Source: Streptomyces albofaciens JCM 4342 (GTDB taxonomy: Bacteria > Actinomycetota > Actinomycetes > Streptomycetales > Streptomycetaceae). Taken from it: DNA of 64,000 bases. The DNA lies in assembly GCF_008634025.1 (NCBI RefSeq), contig NZ_PDCM01000001.1:4000501-4064500 (forward strand). The letters are read 5' to 3'. The notes beneath the pieces were generated by a model. That model had not been told where the DNA came from and searched no databases. It saw only the letters and a program-made list of their open reading frames with translations. Both the position numbers and the translations under genes were made by a program. This document shows positions 45,578-52,677 of the stretch, piece by piece. The first letter of the stretch is position 1. Each line of letters begins with the position of its first letter.

Positions 45578-45587
45578 TGACGCGTCA
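45578..45587. promoter_or_regulatory. TGACGCGTCA palindrome in the WhiJ-type divergent region
   Basis: This perfect 10 bp palindrome lies midway in the 304 bp (45425-45728) between the divergent XRE and ATPase genes, close to an AT-rich GATATATG stretch at about 45556. It is a candidate binding site for the XRE regulator. The rest of the gap shows no gene. Confidence 0.4.
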
Positions 45588-45728
45588 CAGACGCAGCATG
45601 AGTGGCAGTCTGGCGCACAGCAGCGGTCCGAGGCCGGAAACGAGGGTGCCGAAAAGACCGGAAAGCGACGGCGGCTTCCTCCGGCGGCGGGCCGGAGTCG
45701 AGCCTCGGTGGGAAAGGGACGGGTCGCG

Positions 45729-46157
45729 ATGGCAGACCACCAGGAATCCTCACTCACTCTGCCCAGCACACCGGCTTCGGTCGCCGAGGCTCGCAGGTAC
45801 GTCACGGGCGTGCTCGTCGAATGGGGCCTGCCGGACGGGACGGAGACGGCGGACACCGTGCGCCTGATCGTCTCGGAGCTGGCCACCAACGCCGTACAGC
45901 ACACCTTCGGCCGGTCACCGGCCTTCACCGTCGACGTCCGGCTCGATCGCGACGAGCGGCTGCGGATCGGTGTCACCGACGACCATCCGCGCTGGCCGAA
46001 GCGGCTGCCGGCGGCCGTCCAGCAGGACAACGGGCGGGGCATGGTGATCGTCCGCTTCCTCACGGCGGAGTCCGGCGGGCAGCTCACGGTCGAGCCGACG
46101 GAAGCCGGGGGCAAGACGGTGTGGATCACGTTGCCGTGGAAGCTGTTCCTTCCGTAG
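45729..46157 (+). CDS. Anti-sigma-factor-like ATP-binding protein (HATPase_c)
   Basis: The 142-residue protein is a stand-alone GHKL ATPase domain: RLIVSELATNAVQHTFG (N box), RIGVTDDHPRWPKRL (G1 box), QQDNGRGMVIVRFL and GGKTVWITLPW. It resembles RsbW/SpoIIAB-type serine kinases and the AbaA-associated ATPases found with WhiJ and DUF397 genes. The ATG at 45729 starts the domain. The head-to-head arrangement with the XRE gene supports a shared regulatory circuit. Confidence 0.85.
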   Translation: MADHQESSLTLPSTPASVAEARRYVTGVLVEWGLPDGTETADTVRLIVSELATNAVQHTFGRSPAFTVDVRLDRDERLRIGVTDDHPRWPKRLPAAVQQDNGRGMVIVRFLTAESGGQLTVEPTEAGGKTVWITLPWKLFLP

Positions 46158-46181
46158 CGGCTCGGACTGCCCCGCAGCGCG

Positions 46182-46820
46182 TCACGGCCTGGCGAGGAAG
46201 CGCGGCTTGCGGCGCCGGCCCCCGCCGCACGCGCAGCCCACGCCCTCGTCCCGGACCTGCCGGTATGTCGGGCTGCTCTCCCGGCCGCAACGGGAACAGC
46301 GGCACGGCCACGGCTCGTAGGCACCGGGACAGGGGACGAGGGGGATGAGCCCGGCGGCGTGCATGACGCGCTCGGCGACGGTGGCCGGTCCGGACGCGGC
46401 GGGGGCCGCGGTGACCTGAGGGACGGCCGAAGCCATGGTGACGGGAGGAGCGGCAGGCACCGGTGGAGCCGCGGGCGCCGGGGGAGGCGCGAACGCCGGC
46501 GGGGACGCGGGCGCCGGAGGCGGCGTGAGACCGCCCGGCACGGGAGTTCCTGGAACGGAGCGGCCCGGCGCGGGAGCACTTGGAACGGGGCTATCCGGCA
46601 CGGGAGCGCTTGGAACAGGGCCACCCGGCACCGGACCGCCGTTCGCCGGTTCCGTCTCCGTGAGGTCGCCCGGATGCCATTGATGCAGGCAGGAGGCGCA
46701 CCACCACAGGAGTTCGCCGGCCCCGTAGACCCCCTCGTCCTCCCACAGCACGTCCGTACTGCCGCAGGCCGGGCAGGCGGCGGCGGGGGAGCGGCGGCGC
46801 AGCAGTCCTCGCAGGTTCAC
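46182..46820 (-). CDS. Zinc-ribbon protein with Val-Pro repeat linker
   Basis: The 212-residue protein has an N-terminal zinc ribbon (CPACGSTDVLWEDEG ... WWCASCLHQWHPG), a central low-complexity linker made of GGPVPSAPVPDSPVP-like units, and a C-terminal cysteine cluster (PWPCRCSRCGRESS ... GCACGGGRRRK). It probably binds two metal ions; no enzymatic domain is visible. I chose GTG 46820 because an upstream ATG with a strong ribosome site (46864) is in another frame and ends exactly over this GTG. The frame is also open back to 46931. Confidence 0.6.
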   Translation of the reverse strand: MNLRGLLRRRSPAAACPACGSTDVLWEDEGVYGAGELLWWCASCLHQWHPGDLTETEPANGGPVPGGPVPSAPVPDSPVPSAPAPGRSVPGTPVPGGLTPPPAPASPPAFAPPPAPAAPPVPAAPPVTMASAVPQVTAAPAASGPATVAERVMHAAGLIPLVPCPGAYEPWPCRCSRCGRESSPTYRQVRDEGVGCACGGGRRRKPRFLARP

Positions 46821-46864
46821 GAGTCGGTCCCGGTGTGCGGGGGCTGGGGCAGGTGCGTGTGCAT
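46817..46864 (-). CDS. 15-codon upstream ORF coupled to the zinc-ribbon gene
   Basis: An ATG at 46864 behind GAGGAG encodes MHTHLPQPPHTGTDS and stops with a TGA (46819-46817) that overlaps the GTG start of the zinc-ribbon gene as GTGA. The strong ribosome site belongs to this short frame, while the downstream GTG has a poor one, so translation of the larger gene probably depends on reinitiation. It could instead indicate a frameshift error in the assembly. Confidence 0.5.
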   Translation of the reverse strand: MHTHLPQPPHTGTDS

Positions 46865-47042
46865 GGGTCTCCTCACGTGCTAAGGAGACTCCATCGGTTC
46901 GCCGTCGCCAAAGCAAGGACGACCAGGTCACAAAAGATTTCCACCGCGCGGTGTCCGGCGGCCTCCCGGAGGTCCACGGGGGTTCTCCGGACCGGGGGCT
47001 CAGGAGGACGCGTCGCGCACGATCGCCTTGACGCGCCCGTTT

Positions 47043-47612
47043 CTAGAGGTGCCCGTTCCGGTGCCCCAGGACGCGGGGCAGCAGCGCCCACAGACCACCG
47101 CACGTCACCAGCGTCACGGACCCCGCCGCCACGCCCGCGCCGCGCCCCAGGACGACATCGACGACGAGCAGTACGGCACCGGCCAGCGCCAGCGCGAGCA
47201 CCGCCATGCCGGCCGCCGTCAGACGCGCCGAGACCTCCACGATCAGCGGCTTCGCGCGCCGCCGGAACAGCACCCGGTGCACCGCGGCCGGCGCCGTCAG
47301 CAGCAGCGTCGCCAGCACGGCCAACAGCAACGTACCGACATAAAAGGCGCGTTGTGTGGTGTCCAGGGACACGAACCGCGGGGTGAAGGCCAGTGTCAGC
47401 AGGAAGGCGAACAGGATCTGCACGCCGGTCTGCAGAACGCGCAGTTCCTGGAGCAGTTCGCCGAAGTTGCGGTCGTAGCGTTCCAGCGGCGTCTCGTTGC
47501 GGTCCGTGGACACGGCGCACCGGGCGGACGTGGACCCGGACCCGGTCTCGGACCCGGACGGCTGGTGGGGTTCGGGCGATGCGTTCCGGACGTTGTCGGT
47601 GAAGGCGGCCAT
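47043..47612 (-). CDS. DUF6328 family membrane protein
   Basis: The 189-residue protein has ETPLERYDRNFGELLQELRV followed by VLQTGVQILFAFLLTLAFTP, the conserved start of DUF6328, and then three further membrane segments (FYVGTLLLAVLATLLLTAP, AGMAVLALALAGAVLLVVDV, SVTLVTCGGLWALLP). Its function is unknown. The N-terminal 45 residues are variable and hydrophilic. The ATG at 47612 was chosen because the upstream extension is Arg-rich repeat DNA. Confidence 0.82.
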   Translation of the reverse strand: MAAFTDNVRNASPEPHQPSGSETGSGSTSARCAVSTDRNETPLERYDRNFGELLQELRVLQTGVQILFAFLLTLAFTPRFVSLDTTQRAFYVGTLLLAVLATLLLTAPAAVHRVLFRRRAKPLIVEVSARLTAAGMAVLALALAGAVLLVVDVVLGRGAGVAAGSVTLVTCGGLWALLPRVLGHRNGHL

Positions 47613-47663
47613 TGTGGCCGGGTATCCACCGGTACGTTGAACATTCCTGGCGCGCATGTGCGA

Positions 47664-47723
47664 ACGGGCGCCCCCGCGTGCATACGAGCGCCCTCGCGTG
47701 CGTACGGGTGCCGGGGCGCGTAC
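47664..47723 (+). repeat. 20 bp tandem repeat, three copies
   Basis: Three consecutive 20 bp units (47664-47683, 47684-47703, 47704-47723) begin ACGRGYGCC. The third is more diverged. They lie upstream of the DUF6328 gene in the gap to the NlpC/P60 gene. Confidence 0.65.
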
Positions 47724-47814
47724 CCCGGTACAGGGCCCGGGGCGCATCCGGCCCGTACGCACGCTCTTTCAGGACAGTCGCGCGTCGGCTACAGGACAGC
47801 TGCGGACGGCCGTG

Positions 47815-48288
47815 TCAGCGGATGCGGCCGTACGAGACGCTGCGCGACCAGATGCGCTCCAGGCGCACCACGGTGCCCGGCTTGGGCGCGTGCCAGATCC
47901 TGCCGTTGCCCGCGTAGATGCCCACGTGGTAAATCCCCCGGCGCGAGTGGAAGAAGACCAGGTCGCCGGGGCGGCGTGCGGACGCGGACAGGTGCCGGGT
48001 GCGGTTGTACTGGGCCGCCGCGGTACGCGGCAGCCGCTTGCCGGCCCGTTTGAACGAGTACAGCGTCAGCCCTGAGCAGTCGAAACGGTAGGGCCCACTG
48101 GCCCCGTACTTGTACGGCGAGCCCTTCTTGGAGGCGGCTGTCCGCAGTGCCGCCATCGAGGTGGACGCGGCCTCGGCGTCCGCGGAGGCTCCTGGTACGA
48201 CCAGTGTTCCGCCGACCGTGGCGAGTGCGACGGCCGAGACCAGCCCGGCTCGCACCAGCAGGGGGGACATGGTGGTACGCGCGCTCAT
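47815..48288 (-). CDS. Secreted NlpC/P60 cell-wall hydrolase (C40 peptidase)
   Basis: The 157-residue protein has a signal peptide (LVRAGLVSAVALATVGGTLV) and a compact NlpC/P60 domain. The catalytic Cys71 is in RFDCSGL, His121 in YHVGIYAG and a third polar residue is His133 in IWHAPKPG. It should cleave D-glutamyl-diaminopimelate-type bonds in peptidoglycan. It has no LysM or SH3 module. The ATG at 48288 sits seven bases after a GAAGG ribosome site that is locked in a hairpin. The leader carries a c-di-AMP riboswitch, as for other streptomycete wall hydrolases. Confidence 0.92.
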   Translation of the reverse strand: MSARTTMSPLLVRAGLVSAVALATVGGTLVVPGASADAEAASTSMAALRTAASKKGSPYKYGASGPYRFDCSGLTLYSFKRAGKRLPRTAAAQYNRTRHLSASARRPGDLVFFHSRRGIYHVGIYAGNGRIWHAPKPGTVVRLERIWSRSVSYGRIR

Positions 48289-48295
48289 GCGCAAC

Positions 48296-48445
48296 CCTTC
48301 GTCAGCCGCCGACGAAGGAGTACCTGTCGGGTTCGGGCAGGCGAAGATGCCCGGTCGCGGTGGCGACTTCACCCCAAGGGCCCGTGCGGCCGTGGTGGCC
48401 GCCGGTCCCGTCGTGCTCGGGTCCTCCGCTCCTGCCGATCCAGGC
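48296..48445 (-). promoter_or_regulatory. c-di-AMP riboswitch (ydaO-yuaA type) with ribosome-site hairpin
   Basis: Read on the minus strand, the leader contains the conserved ydaO blocks in order: GGAGCGGAGGACCCGA, TTGGGGTGAAGTCGCC and CCCGAACCCGACAGG. The last block runs directly into a perfect 8 bp hairpin (48296-48303 with 48311-48318) whose 3' arm contains the GAAGG ribosome site of the NlpC/P60 gene. Ligand binding could change access to this site. The outer boundaries are approximate. Confidence 0.85.
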
Positions 48446-48578
48446 GCATCGACCGGACATCCGGTACGGCGGCAGGATTGGGCGTCCGCCCGGACCGCCC
48501 CGCCGCTGTGGCGGGGGCTTGTCGTCGGAGCGATCGTTGCGCAACCGGCGCCCGGATTCCGAGCAGAAATGGCGACAT

Positions 48579-48592
48579 GTGAGGTTGGTCAC
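48579..48592. promoter_or_regulatory. Crp-like binding site upstream of the NlpC/P60 gene
   Basis: GTGAGGTTGGTCAC fits the streptomycete Crp consensus GTG-N6-GNCAC exactly. It lies about 130 bp upstream of the riboswitch, where a promoter is expected. In Streptomyces coelicolor, Crp and a c-di-AMP riboswitch are both reported to control the wall hydrolase gene rpfA. Confidence 0.55.
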
Positions 48593-48885
48593 CTCTGCGC
48601 CGTTCGGGTGGACAGCGGGTGTTCCACGGGGGCGCCGGGAGAGGTGAGGACCCGTGTACCAGGCCGAGAACCGAGTGTTCCGGGTGATACGTACGCACGT
48701 CGCGCAAGCCGTGTGGCACGGCGGGCGGCCCCGCGAATACACCGTTCGGGCGAGCCCGATCGGGCTCCGTGTCGGCAGGTGCCGGTTCCTTGGGGTGCTC
48801 CGGCACCTCCTGTCCGGCTCGTCACTCCCGTCCGGCGCGTGCCTGTTGGGGCGGACGGGCCGCAAAAGGCGTCAGGGAGGCGGAT

Positions 48886-48918
48886 GGAGGGCGCCCGTCC
48901 CCTGCTCGGGCGCCCTCC
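48886..48918 (-). terminator. Terminator hairpin after the clpP operon
   Basis: Perfect 12 bp arms (48886-48897 and 48907-48918) with a nine-base loop lie 44 bp downstream of the stop codon of the small gene at 48963. Confidence 0.7.
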
Positions 48919-48962
48919 CCGGCGCGTGGCGCGACGTCAATTCCGTGGGCTGGCTGTGCGGC

Positions 48963-49268
48963 TCAGCTTCGCGCAGGGGGTACGGAAACGAGCCGCGCGC
49001 GGCGCTCGCCGTCCAGCACGCGCAGGGCCTGCGCCAGCGTGCCGGAGTGCACCTCGTTCTCGCCCCGGTTGTGCATCAGCGTCAACGCGTCCCGCAGGGC
49101 GATGGACTTGCCGACCAGGGCCTGCGCGGCCCGCAGTCCGCCGTAGGTGTCCGTGCCGCGCGCCGGGTTGATCCGGCCCAGCAGGTCCAGGACCGCCAAG
49201 TAGCTGTCGATGAACTCGCCCTCGGCGCGCGTCAGCGCGGGCAGCGGCGGCAGTTCGGGGGGCAGCAT
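48963..49268 (-). CDS. Small protein encoded downstream of clpP (101 aa)
   Basis: The protein is helical and acidic/basic mixed (LTRAEGEFIDSYLAVLDLLG, AAQALVGKSIALRDALTLMH, SGTLAQALRVLDGERRARLV). I do not recognise a family. Its start lies six bases after the clpP stop and the terminator follows it, so it is co-transcribed with clpP and may act with it, for instance as an adaptor. That role is inference from position only. Confidence 0.7.
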   Translation of the reverse strand: MLPPELPPLPALTRAEGEFIDSYLAVLDLLGRINPARGTDTYGGLRAAQALVGKSIALRDALTLMHNRGENEVHSGTLAQALRVLDGERRARLVSVPPARS

Positions 49269-49274
49269 CCCGCC

Positions 49275-49910
49275 TCACCTCGCGGCGGACGCCGCGGAGT
49301 GCGGCTTGCGGCTGCGGGTGAGTCCGTCGATCAGCCCGTACTCGACGGCGGCCGCGGCGTCCAGGATCTTGTCGCGTTCGAGGTCTTCGGTGATCTGCTC
49401 GGCGGGCCGGCCGGTGTGTTTCGCCAGTAGTTCCTCCAGCAGCGCGCGGGTGCGCAGCAGTTCCTCGGCCTGGATCCGCAGGTCGTCGGCCTGCCCCTGC
49501 ACCGGTTCGCCGAACGAGGGCTGGTGGATGAGGATCCGGGCGCCCGGCAGGGCGAGGCGCTTGCCGGGTGTGCCGGCCGCCAGCAGGACCGCGGCGGCGG
49601 AGGCCGCCTGCCCCAGGCAGACGGTTTCGATGTCGCAGCCCACGAACTGCATCGAGTCGTAGATCGCGGTCATCGCGGTGAACGAACCGCCGGGGGAGTT
49701 GATGTAGAGCGAGATGTCCCGGTCGGGCGCGTCGTAGTCGAGGTGCATCAGCTGTGCGATCACGTCGTTGGCCGCGGTGTCGTCGATCGGCGTGCCGAGG
49801 AAGATGATCCGCTCGCTGAGCAGCTTGGAGTACGGGTCCATGGTCCGGGCCCCGTACGAGGTGCGCTCGGTGAACTCCGGGAGGACGTAACGGGCCTCGG
49901 GCCGGTTCAT
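49275..49910 (-). CDS. clpP: ATP-dependent Clp protease proteolytic subunit (ClpP paralogue)
   Basis: The 211-residue protein has the full catalytic triad: Ser104 in GQAASAAAV, His129 in ARILIHQP and Asp180 in LERDKIL. The N-terminus [20 protein letters not shown] resembles the accessory ClpP3/ClpP4 proteins of streptomycetes more than the housekeeping pair. The residues after Ser104 are Ala-Ala-Ala instead of the usual Met-Gly-Ala. An AAGGGGA precedes the ATG at 49910. Only one clpP is present here, with a small gene in the second operon position. Confidence 0.9.
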   Translation of the reverse strand: MNRPEARYVLPEFTERTSYGARTMDPYSKLLSERIIFLGTPIDDTAANDVIAQLMHLDYDAPDRDISLYINSPGGSFTAMTAIYDSMQFVGCDIETVCLGQAASAAAVLLAAGTPGKRLALPGARILIHQPSFGEPVQGQADDLRIQAEELLRTRALLEELLAKHTGRPAEQITEDLERDKILDAAAAVEYGLIDGLTRSRKPHSAASAAR

Positions 49911-50306
49911 GGGGATTCCCCTTCACTGCTGATCTGTAAAGAACGTACAGAACGTACGTAGAGCTTGATGGGAGCACGTTCCCGGTGCAGAGCGCAATGG
50001 CCGCCGAGGGTGGAGTGCCGCGTGCTCGCTGAGAGCGAAACGCCCCATGGCACGTCAGCGGCTGCGAAGAGCACGCCAACTGACTGCCCGTGAGGTGGCG
50101 GGGCGATCGCCGAGGGCGCGGCGGCCCGGCCGCTCGGCGCCTCCGGCCGCCCCGTAAGGCCGCCCCATACGGCCGCGTCAGCACCGTACGCCCACTGTCA
50201 CCGTCCGCTTTCCCCGCGTCACGCGAATGCCGGACCGGCCGTGCGGCCCGGCCGCGCATCGGCTGCCCTGGGAGTATTCCGACCCCTCGACAGGGAGAAC
50301 CGCACC
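49911..50306. other. 396 bp divergent intergenic region upstream of clpP
   Basis: The clpP side carries two tandem copies of AGAACGTAC (49940-49948 and 49949-49957) followed by GTAG, near where the clpP promoter should be. I found no PopR-like (TCTGCC-N3-GGCAGA) or ClgR-like (GTTCGC-N5-GCG) box. The rest, to the start of the secreted protein gene, is GC-rich with no supported gene. Confidence 0.5.
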
Positions 50307-50951
50307 ATGCGCATACGCGTATTTCTGGGGGCCGCGGCCCTCACCGCGACCACCGTCCTCGGTGGCGCGACCGCCTCCGCCGCCCCCGTTCCGCCGGCGA
50401 ACGGCCCCTCCGCCACCCACGGGCAGCAGGCGCGGCACCAGGCCGACGACGACCGGGCCCATGCCTCGTGGCGCCTCACCTACAGCCGGGCGACGCACAA
50501 GGTGCGCGCCGTCTACCCCGGCGCGCGGCTGGTGTCCGCCCTCGGGCACGCGCCGGGCGGCCCCACCACGAACATGGCGAAGGTGGACCACTGGCGGTTC
50601 ATCTATGAGGTCCCGCCCCGCCACAGGAACGCCAAGCCGGTCATGGGCGCTTACGTCGACGCTGTACTCGGCGGCCCCGTCGGGAAGCCCCGCCCGGGCC
50701 GGGGCGCCTGGCTGGACAACGCTCCGATCAAGGGGCCGCGGCTGACACCGGCCGGCGCGTATCACCAGCTGAAGAAGGCCGGGCACCGTGGCCACGCCTT
50801 CCAGTTCGTCTCGCTCGGCAACCCGCTGCACCCGGAGTTCAAGCAGCGTTGGATCTTCTCCAACCTGCGGGGCGGCTGCGACAGGTACTCCGTGGACGAC
50901 ATCGACGGCAAGGTCCACGACCTCCGCAAGCGCGGTACGTCCGCCCGCTGA
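50307..50951 (+). CDS. Secreted hypothetical protein (214 aa)
   Basis: A signal peptide (RIRVFLGAAALTATTVLGGA, cleavage near ASAAP) is followed by a globular region with WRLTYSRATHKVRAVYPGA, WRFIYEVPP and a C-terminal HPEFKQRWIFSNLRGGCDRY then VDDIDGKVHDL. I do not recognise a domain; the pattern recalls small secreted actinobacterial proteins. The ATG at 50307 follows GGGAG. A very strong terminator follows, so it is monocistronic. Confidence 0.75.
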   Translation: MRIRVFLGAAALTATTVLGGATASAAPVPPANGPSATHGQQARHQADDDRAHASWRLTYSRATHKVRAVYPGARLVSALGHAPGGPTTNMAKVDHWRFIYEVPPRHRNAKPVMGAYVDAVLGGPVGKPRPGRGAWLDNAPIKGPRLTPAGAYHQLKKAGHRGHAFQFVSLGNPLHPEFKQRWIFSNLRGGCDRYSVDDIDGKVHDLRKRGTSAR

Positions 50952-50955
50952 GCCA

Positions 50956-51004
50956 CGTGCGGGAGGGCTCCGGCCGACGCGCCCGGCCGGAGCCCTCCCG
51001 CACG
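50956..51004 (+). terminator. Very strong terminator hairpin
   Basis: Perfect 21 bp arms (50956-50976 and 50984-51004) with a seven-base loop begin five bases after the stop codon of the secreted protein gene. Confidence 0.85.
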
Positions 51005-51056
51005 ACGTTGCACGGAATGGCCGCCGTACGCCGCGCCGCACCGCAGAGGACGCCCG

Positions 51057-51568
51057 ATGCCCGACGTGTCCCACCTGGCGCCGCTGCCGCCGAGGGCCGC
51101 CGACGACGACCGCCACGCGCTACGGGAGCGCATCCGCAGCGCGCTGGCCGAAGCGCTCGTCAACGGCACGTTGGCGCCCGGCCAGGAGCGAGGAGGCGAC
51201 GCTCGCCGCGCACCTCGGTGCTCCCCGCGACCCGCTCCGGGAGGCGCTGCTCCTGCTCGCCGCGCAGCGGCTCGTCGAGTACGTGGGGCCGGAGACGGTA
51301 CGGGTGACGACGACCGACGCCACCACCGCCCGGGACACCGCGGCCGCCCTGCACGGCCTGTACCGCACCACGCTGCTCACCGCGCCCTGGCCGCTGACCG
51401 ACGACGGCCTCGATGCCCTCCGTAACTCCGCTGCCGCGCACGCCCGCGCTGTCGCGCACCGGAACGCGGTGGAAGCCGCCGCTGCCGAGCGCGCCCTGTG
51501 GAGCGTCTTCGTTCACGCTTGCGGCAACCGGTCTCTGTACGACGCCGTCACCCGGCTCGCCCCCGTAT
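51057..51568 (+). pseudogene. gntR-family regulator, 5' part, frameshifted and interrupted by a transposon
   Basis: From ATG 51057 the frame encodes RHALRERIRSALAEALVNGT-LAPGQ, the first helix and wing of a GntR domain. At about 51186-51192 the frame shifts; the second frame continues with EEATLAAHLGAPRDPLREAL and an FCD-like C-terminal domain (AERALWSVFVHACGNRSLYD). A five-base loss between GAGC repeats would explain the shift. The frame is then cut at 51568 by the Tn3-family element. The rest of the gene resumes at 59519. Confidence 0.8.
51564..51568. repeat. Target site duplication, left copy (CGTAT)
   Basis: CGTAT immediately precedes the GGGG of the left terminal inverted repeat and is repeated exactly at 59519-59523 after the right one. 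Five-base duplications are characteristic of Tn3-family transposition. Confidence 0.85.
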
Positions 51569-51615
51569 GGGGTCCGGCCAAGGTGAGGTCAAAAGCCGCC
51601 ACGGGATGATCTTGA
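51569..51615 (+). repeat. Left terminal inverted repeat
   Basis: This 47 bp sequence runs inward from GGGGTCCGGCC to GGGATGATCTTGA and matches the reverse complement of 59472-59518 at 44 of 47 positions; mismatches are at positions 8, 20 and 21. Classical Tn3 repeats are about 38 bp and also start with GGGG. Confidence 0.9.
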
Positions 51616-51664
51616 AGGGCGCTCGGCCACCCGCAGGCCCGTGCGTCAGCCGCCGAGCCGGGGA

Positions 51665-52246
51665 TCATCGCGTGCCTGCTCCGAGCTGGGCGGGGATGCG
51701 GCTGCCCCGCAGTTCGCGCAGGTCGGGGATGTGGTTGTAGAGCGTGCCCGGGGAGACGCCGAGCATCTTGGCGATGGCGGTGATGGAGTGCTCGGGGTTG
51801 GGCAATAGGTCCCGGGCCATGTTGAGGATCTTTTCGTCGACCACGGTGGGTCGGCCGCCGACCTTGCCGCGGGCGCGGGCGGCGGCAAGGCCCTCGCGGG
51901 TGCCGGAGACGATGAGTTCGCGGATGAACTCGGCCAGGGCGGCGAAGACGTGGAAGACGAGCCGGCCGCCGGGGGTGGTGGTGTCGAGGTTTTCGTGCAG
52001 GGAGGTGAAGCCGATCTCGCGGCGGCGGAGCTCGGCGACCATGTTGATCAGGTCCTGGAGGGACCGGCCGTAGCGGTCGAGGGCGGGGACGACCAGGGTG
52101 TCGCCGGCGTCGAGGAAGGCGTGGCATGCCTTGAGCTCGGGGCGGAGGTCGTTCTTGCCGGATTTCTTGTCCGCGAAGATCTTCCGGCAGCCGGCCGCTT
52201 TGAGGGCATCGATCTGCCGGTCGAGTTTCTGTCCGCCGGTGGACAC
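51665..52246 (-). CDS. tnpR: Tn3-type serine resolvase (TnpR-like), start codon uncertain
   Basis: The protein has the resolvase catalytic domain (DRQIDALKAAGC, DTLVVPALDRYGRSLQDL, REIGFTSLHENLDTTTPGG, EFIRELIVSGTREGLAAARA) and a C-terminal helix-turn-helix (HSITAIAKMLGVSPGTLYNH). The active Ser follows Val at 52246. Homology (IRIGYAR-VS) extends upstream to about 52267, where an ATC stands in place of the expected ATG. No ATG, GTG or TTG occurs in frame between there and the upstream stop near 52441, so the gene may be dead or start at the GTG without its first strand. It should resolve cointegrates at a res site. Confidence 0.8.
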   Translation of the reverse strand: MSTGGQKLDRQIDALKAAGCRKIFADKKSGKNDLRPELKACHAFLDAGDTLVVPALDRYGRSLQDLINMVAELRRREIGFTSLHENLDTTTPGGRLVFHVFAALAEFIRELIVSGTREGLAAARARGKVGGRPTVVDEKILNMARDLLPNPEHSITAIAKMLGVSPGTLYNHIPDLRELRGSRIPAQLGAGTR

Positions 52247-52677
52247 GCGTGCGTATCCGATGCGGATCTCGGTCCGGACGGCAGGCTCGGCGGCCAGCAG
52301 TTCGAGACCGTACGGTGCAAGGGGCGTGTTCGCGCCCGGAATCCTGTCAGAAAACGGTGCTCCGAGGTTCTTGAACCACCCGGGTTGTTGAAGGAGTTTT
52401 TGAAGGCCCTGGGGGCCTTCCGGCGGTCCGCCCGGTGATCTTCATTAAACGTTGGTTCTTTGAAGATCGGCAGCGGGCCTGGCGCTCGGCCGAACCCTGC
52501 CGGTCGGCCCCGCTCGCACTCCTCGCCCATCAGCTCGTAGTACAAATGCGTCAATTCCCGCGCTTGGATCCCCCCTCCAAGGCCGGACGTCCTTAGCGTT
52601 CAATCCTGGAGCAATACCGGGACCCCGGAACCGGAGGTAGGGCATGGTTCGTGGGCGCTCCCGGCGCTGGTGGGGGG
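52247..52677. other. Region between resolvase and MFS genes, possible res site
   Basis: This 431 bp stretch carries the upstream part of the resolvase frame to about 52441, then an AT-richer segment (TTCATTAAACGTTGGTTCTT, about 52441-52460) where a res site would be expected in a Tn3 element. A minus-strand frame 52048-52554 crosses it but encodes nothing recognisable. The right end is downstream sequence of the MFS gene. Confidence 0.4.

Larger units (their letters stand above)
48446..48962. other. Intergenic region with Crp-like site and terminator
   Basis: This 517 bp stretch between the riboswitch and the small gene at 48963 contains the NlpC/P60 promoter, a Crp-like site (48579-48592) and a terminator (48886-48918). 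Open frames across it show no recognisable product. Confidence 0.5.

Noticed and set aside
45425..46624. In-frame upstream extension of the XRE regulator
   Set aside because: The stretch is Pro/Arg-rich, antisense to the ATPase and zinc-ribbon genes, and the ribosome site GGAGG is directly before ATG 45424.
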